The notes beneath the pieces are model-generated. The model did not search any database and was not told the DNA's origin. It saw only the letters and a program-made list of their open reading frames with translations. A DNA stretch of 64,000 nt. Source: Echiichthys vipera (Eukaryota; Chordata; Actinopteri; Perciformes; Trachinidae). Of this stretch, positions 26,431 to 36,766 are shown piece by piece. The DNA lies in the NCBI GenBank assembly GCA_963691815.1, contig OY829650.1, forward strand, positions 28,663,195 through 28,727,194, written 5' to 3'. A program made the position numbers and the translations under genes. Numbering within the stretch: position 1 is the stretch's first letter; each line of letters starts with the position of its first letter.

Positions 26431-28066
26431 TATCAATAATCCTGTTTTTTTAATTAAATCAATTGACCACATTTAAAGCTGAAATTGGTAACTTTGTATG
26501 AAGTATATGGTTGTTTTTTTCACATTTGCTGAAATTGTCTGTTCTGTTCCTGTCTGCTCCCAGAGTCTGCTCTGTCTGCTCCTAATGGCATCTGTCACTG
26601 CGCCTGACTTACAACAACCACTCAGAGCAGTGGAGTCTCTGAACTCTGATCAAAGTGTGAAACAAGGCTGTCTCTGGTGGTAAAGTCCTGCAGTCTGTAA
26701 ACCCACCAGACACCTACGAGATATCTGTGTAATCTAACAATGTAGTCTTTTGTGGATTGAAAACTATGTTGCAAGTGAACATAATACACAGAAATGACAT
26801 GTCCTCAACAATTTACCTATATCTAAAGGTAATGTCTAGGATTTGCAGCAAACATTGAGACTTTGGATTAATGTTGATTTGAAAACCTGTGTATATACAG
26901 CACCAAAGTGAAAGTTGAGATGCTCTCAGTAGCCATCAATAACTGCCACCTGTATCATTTGATGTAATCAGGACCTCAACAGTTTTAGTTTAAAATCTTC
27001 TCCCAAGCTGTTTCATCATGTCATAATATCATATTGTGAAAACATGGTTAATTTGGGTCTCTGTTAAATTTGGCTTCTTAACCCATAAAGATGATTAATC
27101 TCCTACGGCACACAGGAAGATGCATGTGTTAATAAATTATTTAAAAACTACCTTCTTAACTGCTACTGCCTTAAATCACAGGTGAACATTGGAAAAGAAT
27201 ACCTGCACTATACATATATCCCCTAGTGCAACATTTCACCCCCTGTACATTTTCATCAATTACGTAATAGTAGTAAAGTTGTAAAGGGGGTATTGTTTGA
27301 CAAAGACCTTACTTGGGTTGAAACTTAAACCAAATAAAGCTTAGTGGAAGCAAGATGAGATTTTTAGTTTTTCTTTTTCCTCTCTTCAGTATTGACTTAG
27401 TTAATTCCCTGTGCCTGAGATGAAGTTGCATGTGGAATGTGCAAACATTTGACGGCCCAGACTCTGTAGGGACGACGACACTGTTTCTCTCCAGTGTATC
27501 TCAGTACCATGGTAACCCACCATGGGGTAGATGACTGCAGCCCTGGCAGAGAACAGAGCTCTGTCCGCTGACAGATACTGTCTGGCTGAAAAGACGGGGG
27601 AAATTGGGGGATACAGGGAATTCAATATGTGCAGGACATCAACCATTCACATGATGCATGCACTCACCTGCCCACTTACTCACAGCTTCCGAGGGAAAAC
27701 AATCTTGTGCCTGGCGATGTCATACCAAAGGAAAATATTTTCCTGTGGTTTTAAGGTTTTTTACTCATCTCCCTCCACCCTACCTCCACCAGAGCCACCA
27801 GACTGTTATGCAATGCATGCAACAGACTGTGAAATAGGTAGTCATGTCATTTTATCTGCCAGTGCTTATAGTAGAATACGAAAATATTTATTCGTCCCGA
27901 TTCACTGGTTGCATAAATTTGCAATGTCTCCGTAAGAGCTTTACAAGTCTATCACACTCCCTTTCCACCAACAGAAATCATGCCTGATGAACTTTCCTAA
28001 GCTGACCTCATCATCCACTATAGTCATCAAAGACATGTAAAAGGGCCCCCACCACTCCAACAAATC
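26431..28066. other. No confirmed gene; one 134-codon frame of unknown meaning
   Basis: TTTAAAGCTGAAATTGGTAAC at 26474 resembles the end of a TTAA-type fish element, but no partner end was found. The plus-strand frame at 27531-27935 starts MTAALAENRALSADRYCLAE; it is unrecognised and close to chance length. GTACCATGGTAACCCACCATGG near 27506 is locally palindromic. Confidence 0.4.
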
Positions 28067-28069
28067 TTA

Positions 28070-28698
28070 GGCTGCGTTCACACTGCAGTTACAGGTTACC
28101 TGAATCTGATTTTTTTTGCTCAAATGTGATCCATATCTGATTTGCTTTTGACAGTGTGAACAGCACAAGTCGCATTGTATCTGAAATTTTCAAATCAGAA
28201 TCAGGCCTCTTTTCATTGTGCCAATGAATCAGATACGTATCAGATTTTTTTTTTTTTTTTTATGCGACCGCAATCTGCACAGCCAGGTCACAATTAATGC
28301 AACTCTGACATCATTCTGACCCGCCCTGCACTGTTTTGTAAATTAATGACAATTAAAGTTGATTGAAACAAAAGCAAATGTGCCACAGGCGGGAGCAAGG
28401 AACAGAATCAAAACAAGCATGGAGGACAACAGTGAAGCAGGCGCCCAGTGAAGGGAGAGGGAAGTTTTAGACCTCACACTGTTTTTAGCATTAAGCCATA
28501 GAGTCCAACAATTCCCGTTTCCGTTGCCATGTACCGTTGTGGCATGATGTCATCCATGATCAACTGCGCATGTGGGTCACAGGAGCGTGAGCTGTTCACA
28601 CAGCAATCAGTAGACAGGCAACATTTAAAGATGTAATGTGAACAGATTTTAGCATTAAATTGGAATGGTGCATTAAGACCTGCAGTGTGAACATAGCC
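28070..28698. mobile_element. PIF/Harbinger-type MITE with TTA target duplication
   Basis: Left end GGCTGCGTTCACACTGCAG and right end CTGCAGTGTGAACATAGCC are inverted repeats, and the flanks are TTA on each side (28067-28069 and 28699-28701), the 3-bp TWA target of PIF/Harbinger elements. The interior has GAATCTGATT and CAAATCAGAATCAGG motifs, a T17 run near 28245, and a short remnant starting MEDNSEAGAQ at about 28421 that ends at once. No transposase is encoded. Confidence 0.85.
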
Positions 28699-28701
28699 TT
28701 A

Positions 28702-29389
28702 GAGACGTCAAGATAAAAAAAAACATTCATCACAGGCATTTGTGGGGGGGTGTTTCAGAAACATTCTAGAGGTGAACCAGAACTCTCAGACTTCCAGAAA
28801 ACCCCCCAAAGACATGTTGTTGGTAGTCATATTTTTGTGGTCAACTTGCCTCTTGCTTCTTTAACACTGGTTAACTCAACTTCCCACTACGACTTCCTTT
28901 GGTTCCGATTCACCAAAGTCAAGTTCACTACAGCCAATACAGGATTTTGTCATTTGAACGTTAACATATGTCAGTATTGGGCATTTGCTGAAATGATTAA
29001 TCCTCAGGAGGACAGTCTATTGTTAATATGTGTTTAAGATAAGCATAAGAAAATCTGAACATTGCTCCTGCTGGAAACTCCTTTTCCATACAAGGCAATA
29101 AGTCAGGGAGTAAAGAGCTCTGCACAGTCTCTAAGCAAAGATCACACTAAGTGTGATAAGCAGTGAAATAAAACAAGCTCATATCATATGTAATGATAAT
29201 AACTCAAGGAGCAGTCAGAAAGCATATACAGTACAAGAGCAAAGAAGGATACTGTTTCAATGGAAAAAGATCATTACAACTTGCAAATAGAAATCACAAA
29301 ATGAAAGTAACATTGATGCTATTTTGTATAATTAATCTTAATCTGAAACTAAACTAGCGACTTAAGTTATTCAATAAATTTAGTGCTGT
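28702..29389. other. No recognised gene or repeat
   Basis: A 95-codon plus-strand frame at 28750-29037 has no known domain. Remaining sequence is AT-rich. Confidence 0.45.
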
Positions 29390-29545
29390 TAAAAGTAAAA
29401 CATTTCCCTATGAGGTTCAGTGGAGTAGACGTATAAATTAGCAGAAAAAGGAAATACTCAAGTAAAGTACCAGTAAACAATACTTATATTAATAACACAG
29501 TACTTGAGTGAATGCACTTCCATGCCACCAGAGGACCCTTCCTAC
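29390..29545. mobile_element. 3' fragment of the hAT MITE family seen at 20.6 kb
   Basis: AGTGGAGTAGACGTATAAAT, GGAAATACTCAAGTAAAGTA, CAGTACTTGAGTGAATGCAC and TTCCATGCCACCA are in the order of the right end of the CAGTGGTGGAA fish hAT family. The final CCACCACTG has decayed to GCCACCAGA, and the left end is missing. Confidence 0.7.
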
Positions 29546-30394
29546 TGTGATTACCATGTTATGTATGATTACTAACCATTGCACAGTATGACACATTTTA
29601 GCCTTATCGTTGTATGCTCAACAGTGCTAGTAATTTACTTAATGCATATTTGTGTCAGTGAAGTTGTGTTCATGATACAAAGTAGTTTCAGAGGAACAAT
29701 CATGGCCATGTGGCAGATAGGGTTACCTGAGTGCATGGGACAAACCTAATACATGAAAAATGCTACAATAACACATATCTGTGCCCCCCATTTGCCTACA
29801 GGGCGAACTGCTTTGTGAATGATAAGGCAACATGGGCCTCAACATGTTTAGTCTGCTGCCTGCTCTCCACTGAGAGGTCCTGTTAGGTTTCATCCTGCAC
29901 ACACTGTGTTACTCCTGTGTTGTGACCCTGTCATGTAATGTGTCAGGACCAGTTAACCAGATTAGTCACATACTAACTTACTGAACCTAATGTATTTGAT
30001 GAGAAAAACTATTCTGATGCACATATTCCAATCAATGATGGTGAATGGAATATACACATATTAATTACTGGTAGACAGACAATTCAGCAAAATGCTTTAA
30101 AAAGAAAGACAAATGTTTGGTGATCATAAAGTACATGGTTAATATTTAATAAATATCGCTAACTGTTTCTAAACACAACAGCCTTCAGGGTCGGCGCCTC
30201 CTCTCTTCCCTGGCTCAATGGTCAGAGAGAGAGAATGTAGCAATGGTTGAGCGATCTAGAGAGTGAGTGAAGAGAGCGAGCGGCATTCAGTGAAGACAAA
30301 GCAGTGAATCCAAGGAATAAAACAGTATTTTCTTATCATTTCACGCCAGTTATGTTCAGGGCATGAATAAACACCACAGACTTCCACAGAGCCC
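29546..30394. other. No recognised gene
   Basis: Sequence between two hAT-derived insertions. A short purine-rich stretch (AGAGAGAGAGAATG near 30225) is the only low-complexity feature. Confidence 0.45.
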
Positions 30395-31069
30395 TGTTAG
30401 AACAATGGTTCTCAAACTTTTTTGAGCAAACGCCCCCCTAACCTTACCTGATCCACTGGCGCCTCCCCCCTCACAACAATAAAAAAAAATGGCTACATCC
30501 ATTACCGACCCCACTCACACTCATACTATGTTCAGTGTTTCCCCTAGCTATAAATATTGGTAAAATGTGAAGGCCCCTTTCAAATAATAAATACATAAGC
30601 TTGAATAAAAATGCAGCAAAGAATATATAATATATGTAAAAATAAATTATCTGTACCACAGTAACATGTAAAAGCAGCAACTGCAGTACTAGAAGGCACC
30701 TTTGGGTAAATGTGGTCACTTGAACATTAATGGTAGATTTTTCTTTATATAGAGAAGCATCTCTGTTACCTGACTCTTTTTCTCATCTTCCTCTTTCTGT
30801 TTATCGTTGTTGTGGAATCCTTCCTCTTGTCCCAGGTCAAAAGGTGCACCTGAATGCATCATAATATCGTTCATTCTTTGTTCATAGAACTCACAGAGAA
30901 GGCAAACGTGATTCCACACCGCTGACTTTAGGAAAGCAGGTGGATCATCTCTGACTACGGCAGTGGTAATGGTGTGTGGAAAAGTGCAGCTTCAGGCTAA
31001 TTCTAAGCTAATGTTACGCTCAAACCTCACGCTAACGCTGGAAAGTGTGTAGGCCTATTATGTGTTTTT

Positions 31070-31170
31070 GGTGTAGTTCCTACGCAGCTTCTTTCTGCCT
31101 TGCAAGTTTTGCAAATTGTCATCTTCTTTAGCGGTGTAGAAATCCCACACTGGAAGACTGTGAAAATAGA
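31070..31170 (-). pseudogene. BED zinc-finger remnant of hAT transposase
   Basis: On the minus strand the sequence reads LPVWDFYTAKED, and after a one-base slip TICKTCKAE. Together these give the VWDFF...C-x2-C opening of a BED finger as found at the N terminus of hAT transposases. The His pair that completes the finger is not recognisable and a stop follows. It supports the hAT call for the enclosing element and its minus orientation. Confidence 0.6.
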
Positions 31171-31387
31171 CTGGGACTGACGCTGCAGGTCTGCTTTAAA
31201 ATAAAAGTCAACTCACGTTTGGCCAGCTAAAAGCTTTTATAGATGTTTATCTGCGTTACTATAGTTAGCATGACAATAGCTGATGTAGCGTGAGTCTGGG
31301 TGTGTGCAGGACTGTACTGGGCTGTGTGACCACGGTTACACTGAGCATAGATAGACAGGAACATGTAGCTGAGACAGTAGAGGGGTT

Positions 31388-31680
31388 AATTCAATTCAAT
31401 TCAGTTTTATTTACAGTGCCAAATCATAACAAAACTTATCTCAGGACACTTTACAGTGCAGGCATAGACCACAATCTATGACTTATTGAGGATTTAAATA
31501 GACCCAACAATTCCCCCGTAGAGTACAGTGGCAACGAAAACCTTCTCTATTACAGGCAGGAACGTCAGACAGACCCAGCTCTGTGGAGGACGGACATCTG
31601 TCTAAACCAGTTGGGGAAGAAGAGGAGAGAGAAAGAGAGAAAAGACGGACAGATGGACAGAGAGAGACAAAGACAGACAC
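31388..31680 (+). repeat. CAATT-headed fish interspersed repeat, copy 2, nested in hAT
   Basis: AATTCAATTCAATTCAG, TTTATTTACAGTGCCAAATC, ATAACAAAACTTATCTCAGG and GACCCAACAATTCCCCCGTA align with copy 1 at roughly 90% by eye. It extends further into AACCAGTTGGGGAAGAAGAG and an AGAGAGAGAAAGAGAG / GACAGAGAGAGACAAAGACA tail. It lies wholly within the hAT at 30403-31993, so it inserted later. Confidence 0.85.
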
Positions 31681-32001
31681 ACTTCCGCTAACTATAACAA
31701 AATCTATAGTAATGTGAATATGACTTATATGTTATGGCAGTTAATACAGCAGAATGGTAGAAACAAGCACAGCTAAGGTGATAATAAAAATAATAATAAT
31801 GGTGGCAAACGTGAAACCCATAAATTAAAATAAGCTGTTTATTTAAGGTAGCCTGTTTTTGCACCAAAGAATTTGAAAACTATGAAAGTTTTAAATGTAA
31901 AAACAAAAAAGAAAATATTATTACGTTCCCAGTGCCCCCTAGGATGTACGAATGCCCCCCAGGGGGCGGAACCCGCCCTGTTGAGAAACCCTGTGCTAGA
32001 A

Positions 32002-33630
32002 GGTGCTGTCGAAGTGTATGTGAATGCAGAGTCTATCGTCAACAGGCCTTGTCAGTATCTTACGTAGAGGTGGAGGGGCATCACAAAGCAGCCACTGGGA
32101 ATCAGACTATTTGTTTAAGTCCACAGACATCCTACACAGATCAAAATAAGTAGAAAATGAGAAAAACTAGGCAGAGGTCTTGGTCACTGCAGGCACCACC
32201 GCACACTTCTAGTGAGTCATAAGTGATGGTTGAGAGGAATTACTTTTGTACTGGTTTATACACTGCTAATTCTACATATTATACATTTAAGAAAATGCCA
32301 ATGAAATAAATAAACATAAAAACCTACAAATTTGTAGTGTATACTAGGCCATACTAAAGGTTATTTAAGTGTACAACAGATTACTTTATGTGTGCAGTGG
32401 AGGTCTGGCTAAAATTTTAATTGTCCTTTTATAATTCCTTGATGCTGTGTTAACATGAAATTGCCAGAAATGTTTTATTTGGAGAAGTGGGGGGATCTGG
32501 AAAAAAGTCAGTTATTTTTTATCAGTTTTTGGAACTGGGAGAAAATGTGCAGTAAATTAATTCTATTCTACTCTTGGGTTCATTTGGGTCTTTGTTGGAT
32601 GGCATTTTAACATCTGTCACATGTCACATGAGAAAATACCGTAAGGATTCTATTTTGGACTTTGGACAGAGGTGACAAAATGGAAGAACAGAATATGGCT
32701 GCACACTTACCGTGCCCTCAGTCTGTTTATATTTGTAATAGACCGAAATGATGAAAATATATTACCGCATTGGATGGCGAAGATGAAATGAGCTCATGTT
32801 CTTTCTTTGAAATGTGAAAAACAAAGGACCACAAGCTTTTTTTCTCTCAAGCTTACTTCACCCATCTGGTATGTTATTTCTTTTAATAAGATGCACAACT
32901 TTGGAGCTCACCTTGACTCAACATGACTAAAATCCTCTCGTCACCTGATACCCCATGAAACATTGTGTAAATGTTTTGCAGAGATGTTAACTGGAGGGCT
33001 AACATGTCCCTGGAGGAGACGATATAACGCTTATATTGTTATGTCATCAGGGACACATTAGCTCCATTTTAGATTGACAGGAAGGACAAGAATGCATTAG
33101 AACACACTGTGCTATACATTCTGCTAGTGCGTAATGTTATACTGGCCATTACTCATGGAACAGGACGTCAAGATTTATTATCACCCCAAGTCCCTGTGTC
33201 TAACACAAATACTCGGCTTTATATCATAGTTGCACATATATGGATTGTCATTTTCATCATTAAAGTTATCTGCTGTTACTTTGATTATGATCCCCTGATG
33301 TTTTTTGTCCTAAAACAGTGGCCGATTATGGAACAAACTGATCTAAGAGAATGAACCTCTTGATAACCAGACAAAAAAACCACCTAACTAGCCAAAGAGG
33401 TCAAAGAAACTGTAGCTCAACACCTTGTCCAGCTTTGGACACATAATAACTGTCTGAAATGTTTGTTTAGGTGCACCACTCTATTGCTTTTACAGAGACG
33501 ATGTCATAGCGTACGGGATCAATGTTTCACTGGAGTTTTAACACATTAGCCTCTCTTACAATTAACCATTGTGAAACAATTTTTTTATTATAAGGACCTT
33601 TTTAAAAAAACACCAGCCACGACAGTGATG

Positions 33631-33631
<1 letters not shown>
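32002..33631. other. No recognised gene or repeat
   Basis: AT-rich sequence with open frames up to 81 codons (33109-33354), none with a known motif. Confidence 0.45.

Positions 33632-33714
<83 letters not shown>
33632..33714. repeat. (TG)n(TA)n microsatellite
   Basis: About 37 TG units followed by TATATATATA. Frames through it are Cys-Val repeats. Confidence 0.97.
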
Positions 33715-33715
<1 letters not shown>

Positions 33716-34140
33716 GATTATTTTACTACGAAAGCGAGATACATTCATGTTTACAGGAGTTTAGTTGAGATCAAAATGAAGGCAGAGTTCGAAGATGGGT
33801 GTGGGGCAGAGAAAGTAGGGAAGGTGTCCTCCTCCCCACACTTTACGCCCCTGGCCTGATTTGGCGTCACACCTGGTGGGATCCTATTGCAACATGGTCT
33901 CTAGTTTTCTGAGCTTATAATTCATATTTCCATTGTATCACAGCTATTATTGCTAATATTAATATCATAACATATCCACTCCTATGAATATAATATTAGT
34001 CATGCTTCTATTATTATTAGTGCTGCCATTACTACTATTCATATAATTCTAATATATCCACTGCCAATATTATTATTAATGTTATTAGTCATATCTATTA
34101 TCATCATAGTTGTTAATGTTATTATTTTGGTTGCTGGGCA
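33715..34140. other. AT-rich low-complexity stretch
   Basis: From about 33915 to 34130 the sequence is a degenerate run of ATT, TAT and CATA words (for example TATTATTATTAGTGC, TATTATTATTAATG). It may be a decayed trinucleotide repeat. No gene seen. Confidence 0.5.
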
Positions 34141-34332
34141 TCTCTGGGTCTCTCTCTCGCTCCTTTCCTCCAACCGGTAAAGACAGATGGCCGTCCTCCA
34201 TAGAGCCTAGGGTCTGATCCAACGTTCCTGCCTGTTAAAAGGAAGGTTTTCGTCACCAATGTTGTGGTTACTGTCGCTCATGATGGAACTGTTGGGTCTC
34301 ATGATTTGACACTATGAATTAAATAGAATTGA
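34141..34332 (-). repeat. CAATT-headed fish interspersed repeat, copy 3, inverted
   Basis: Complement of copies 1 and 2: CAACCGGTAAAGACAGATGG, CCGTCCTCCATAGAGCC, AACGTTCCTGCCTGTTA, AACTGTTGGGTCT and ATGATTTGACACTATGAAT, ending near AAATAGAATTG. It is the most diverged of the three and has lost the repeated CAATT head. Confidence 0.75.
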
Positions 34333-34738
34333 AAATAGCGTTTTATTTTTATTTGAAGGCATACAGATGGGAGACAAATTAAAGGAACAGGAATAAGGGC
34401 CGAAACATGGTCCACGGATGTCCATGAACAAAGACTTTTTGTGCTACGCAAGCTCAATTTTGGGTGTCATAAGCGCGAGCAACATGAAACAAAAAGAGAA
34501 AGCTGAACCCTTCAGTTTTGGTTCACTTCCTCTCAAAATACCCATGGCTGACCAGCTTGATGAAACTCCAGTTAAAACACGTACACTACACTTCATCAGC
34601 TTTTCATTCATAAACACATCCCATCATCATCTGTTGTTGCTGTGGTTATGGAAACACTAATTAGCTCTACCCTGAAGACTGACTTTTGTTAAATCCACCG
34701 GTGCATAAGAGTGCCCGTTGAGTGTGTTAGCATGCTAA

Positions 34739-34742
<4 letters not shown>
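34333..34742. other. No recognised gene
   Basis: An 80-codon plus-strand frame at 34418-34660 carries no known motif. It ends just before the CA array. Confidence 0.4.

Positions 34743-34825
<83 letters not shown>
34743..34825. repeat. (CA)n microsatellite, 83 bp
   Basis: About 41 uninterrupted CA units. One of two arrays in the window with CA rather than GT on the plus strand. Confidence 0.97.
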
Positions 34826-34828
<3 letters not shown>

Positions 34829-35119
34829 CTGCTAATTAGCATTAAACAGAGTACAGCTGAGGCTAATGGCAATTACATTACTTTTGCAAGTCTTTGGTCA
34901 TAAACCAAAAGAATTTTCAACCTGATGATGGCGCTGGATAAAAAAAGGATCACCAAAGTCAGGAGGTTTCATCCTCTGGACACACAAAAATGCAAGATTT
35001 GTTGAGATATTTTAGTCTGAAACCCTGGTGGTGGTCGGACCAACCAACAGTTAAATACATTAACAGTAAAACAATTCATCGAGCACCACAGCTGTCTACT
35101 GCTCTTTTACAGAGAGTAA

Positions 35120-35731
35120 GAGCCTGCTCACACTGTCCTTTTGGCCGCGGCCAAAACCGGTGTTTCAGCTAAAGTCTAGTACCTTTAAGCCATGTGAGTG
35201 GACCCGCTCCGCGCTCAACTGCGGCCAGCAGACCGTCCACGGCCCGCTTGAAAGAGGTGGGCTTTAGCGGAGCCGTTTGCACATGTACGAGCACGAGCGT
35301 GCGCACGTGTACGAGCACGAGCACGAGCCCTATGGCAGTAGCGTTATGTGCGCCTGTTCGGACATGTAAATAGAAGGACGGACCATGCGCGGACATTTAA
35401 CAACAACAACAACAATGGCGGTGAAAGGTTCACGTTGGTGTGGTGCGGAGGTGGAGTGTTTACTGCAGATTTGGTCGGATGAAAATATTCAAAAACAGTC
35501 GACAAGACGCACAAAAACTCCGAGGTCTATGGAAAGATTTGTAAACAAAGCCACACACACGCGATCAATGCGTGTGACGTGTTACGCCGTGATGGCGTAT
35601 GGACAGCAAGAAGCATTGGCCGGCCCTGGCAGTGTGAGTACAAACGGGGCTGGGGCGCGGGGGGGAGAGGGAGGGGGGACAAGTACCCTAAAGTCCGGGT
35701 CTCGGTCCAGGAGGACAGTGTGAGTACGCTC
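35120..35731 (+). mobile_element. PIF/Harbinger-type element with Myb-like frame and TAA target duplication
   Basis: The left end GAGCCTGCTCACACTGTCC and the right end GGACAGTGTGAGTACGCTC are inverted repeats, flanked by TAA at 35117-35119 and 35732-35734. The interior is strongly GC-rich against its AT-rich surroundings and holds repeated ACGAGCACGAGC words near 35285-35330. It carries the start of a Myb/SANT-like protein, the accessory DNA-binding protein that accompanies the Harbinger transposase. No transposase is present, so the copy is non-autonomous. Confidence 0.87.
35415..35723 (+). pseudogene. Myb/SANT-like DNA-binding protein of Harbinger element, truncated
   Basis: ATGGCGGTGAAAGG at 35415 opens a frame reading MAVKGSRWCGAEVECLLQIW then SDENIQKQ. 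The spacing of RW, EV, LL and IW matches the first helices of the Myb/SANT/MADF-like fold found in Harbinger-associated proteins, where it binds transposon ends. After about residue 35 the similarity fades, and the Gly- and Arg-rich tail past residue 60 is probably frame-read terminal sequence. An upstream in-frame ATG at 35385 adds ten residues, mostly Thr, from an ACA repeat and is less likely as the start. Related proteins are several times longer, so this is a remnant. Confidence 0.65.
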
Positions 35732-35861
35732 TAAGTTGTCAAACTGATGAATTTAAGAGCTAACTAAAAAGGGAAAGAAAGTTATGCTGAAGCAACTTAC
35801 ATACATACAACAGCCAAAGGGAGTTTTCACAACCTGGCAACCCAGAAGTTGTTCTTACATA

Positions 35862-36766
35862 AAATGGAGATCAAAATTAGAGAAAGAATTATAAATACTT
35901 GATTTATTCTAAAATGCTGTTATTTTTTATTGTTATCCACTGTGGCGTTACCACTGCAGTACTAGAGTTTTTTTTTAAATAACCAAGGCACTTCAACAAT
36001 AACCTTTTTTGTGAAAAAAAAATTCTTATTATTCGTGTTAATCTAGCAAATTGGTGACAAATGACTTAATTATTGGACACAAAAGCTTTATTTTGTGAAA
36101 AAAAAACTGTGATCAAAATTAGAGAACAGTAACCATTTTGTCAGAAGAGAAGATTTCAACAATGTTTTCTTCTATAGGATTCAAAAAGGAACAGGAAGTG
36201 AAGAGGCCACAGCTTTGAATGACTTCTGTGATATGACAGTACCTTGTTGCCAAGGATTTTCCAGAGATTCTCTATTGGGTTTAGATCTGGAGTCTGGGCT
36301 GACCATTTCATTGTTTCAATATTCTTAGTTTCAAGGAACTACTTCACCTCTTTTGCAGCGTTGACAGGAGGCATTGTCTTGTATGAAAATTGCAGCTGAT
36401 TGGGAGACAATTGCAGTTGAGGTATTGCATGTTGCCGAAGGAGGTTCACATAAACATTTGCATGAGAGCTGCAGATAAATAGGGTGTGTCCAGCAATTAA
36501 GTCAATTGTCACCAGGTTCCAGATTAACACCAATAACTGGGAGGGATCTGAAAGTGTTCTCTAGTTTTGCTCACTGCTTTTTTTTTTCTTTTTTTTTTAC
36601 AAATTAAAGGTTTTTGTTGAAGTGCCTTGGTTATTTAAAAAAAAACATTCTTGTACAGCAGTGGTATAGACACAGCTATCCTATTCAATTCTGGACGGTA
36701 AAAAACAACAGTATCTCAGAATAAATCAAGTATTTATTAGTTGTTGTCTAATTTGGATCTCCACTG
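35862..36766 (-). mobile_element. Tc1-type transposon with about 150-bp terminal inverted repeats
   Basis: The left end AAATGGAGATCAAAATTAG and the right end CTAATTTGGATCTCCACTG are inverted repeats that continue inward through AAATACTTGATTTATTCT and AACCAAGGCACTTCAACAA to about 35997 and 36611. A second internal GATCAAAATTAGAGAACAG at 36111 is the type of direct repeat found inside Tc1-like ends. A TA target is plausible on the left (35860-35861) but not clear on the right. Only the second half of a transposase lies between the ends. Confidence 0.87.
36196..36533 (-). pseudogene. Tc1 transposase C-terminal half, frameshifted
   Basis: On the minus strand, NLLRQHAIPQLQLSPNQLQF leads to a shifted FIQDNA (the second catalytic aspartate block), then AAKEVK, a stop, FLETKNIETMKWSAQTPDL and NPIENLWKILGNKVL. 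The last block carries the final catalytic glutamate of the DD34E set. The N-terminal helix-turn-helix region and the WSDE block are missing, and at least one frameshift and one stop are present. It belongs to a different Tc1 subfamily from the fragment at position 1. Confidence 0.85.

Larger units (their letters stand above)
30403..31993 (-). mobile_element. hAT (Charlie-like) DNA transposon, 1.6 kb, with 8-bp target duplication
   Basis: The left end CAATGGTTCTCAAACTTTT and the right end GTTGAGAAACCCTG (complement CAGGGTTTCTCAAC) are the hAT-type NGGTTCTCAA termini. The flanks TGTTAGAA (30395-30402) and TGCTAGAA (31994-32001) match in 7 of 8 bases, a hAT-length target duplication with one later change. 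Both subterminal regions hold GCCCCC-rich runs. The interior carries a minus-strand BED-finger remnant, a 67-codon minus-strand frame at 30716-30919 (starting MWNHVCLLCEFYEQRM, unrecognised) and a nested CAATT-headed repeat. Most of the transposase is absent. Confidence 0.88.

Noticed and set aside
27531..27935. 134-codon plus-strand frame starting MTAALAENRALSADRYC
   Set aside because: The first 20 residues look protein-like, but the rest does not, no family was recognised and the opposite strand is open too.
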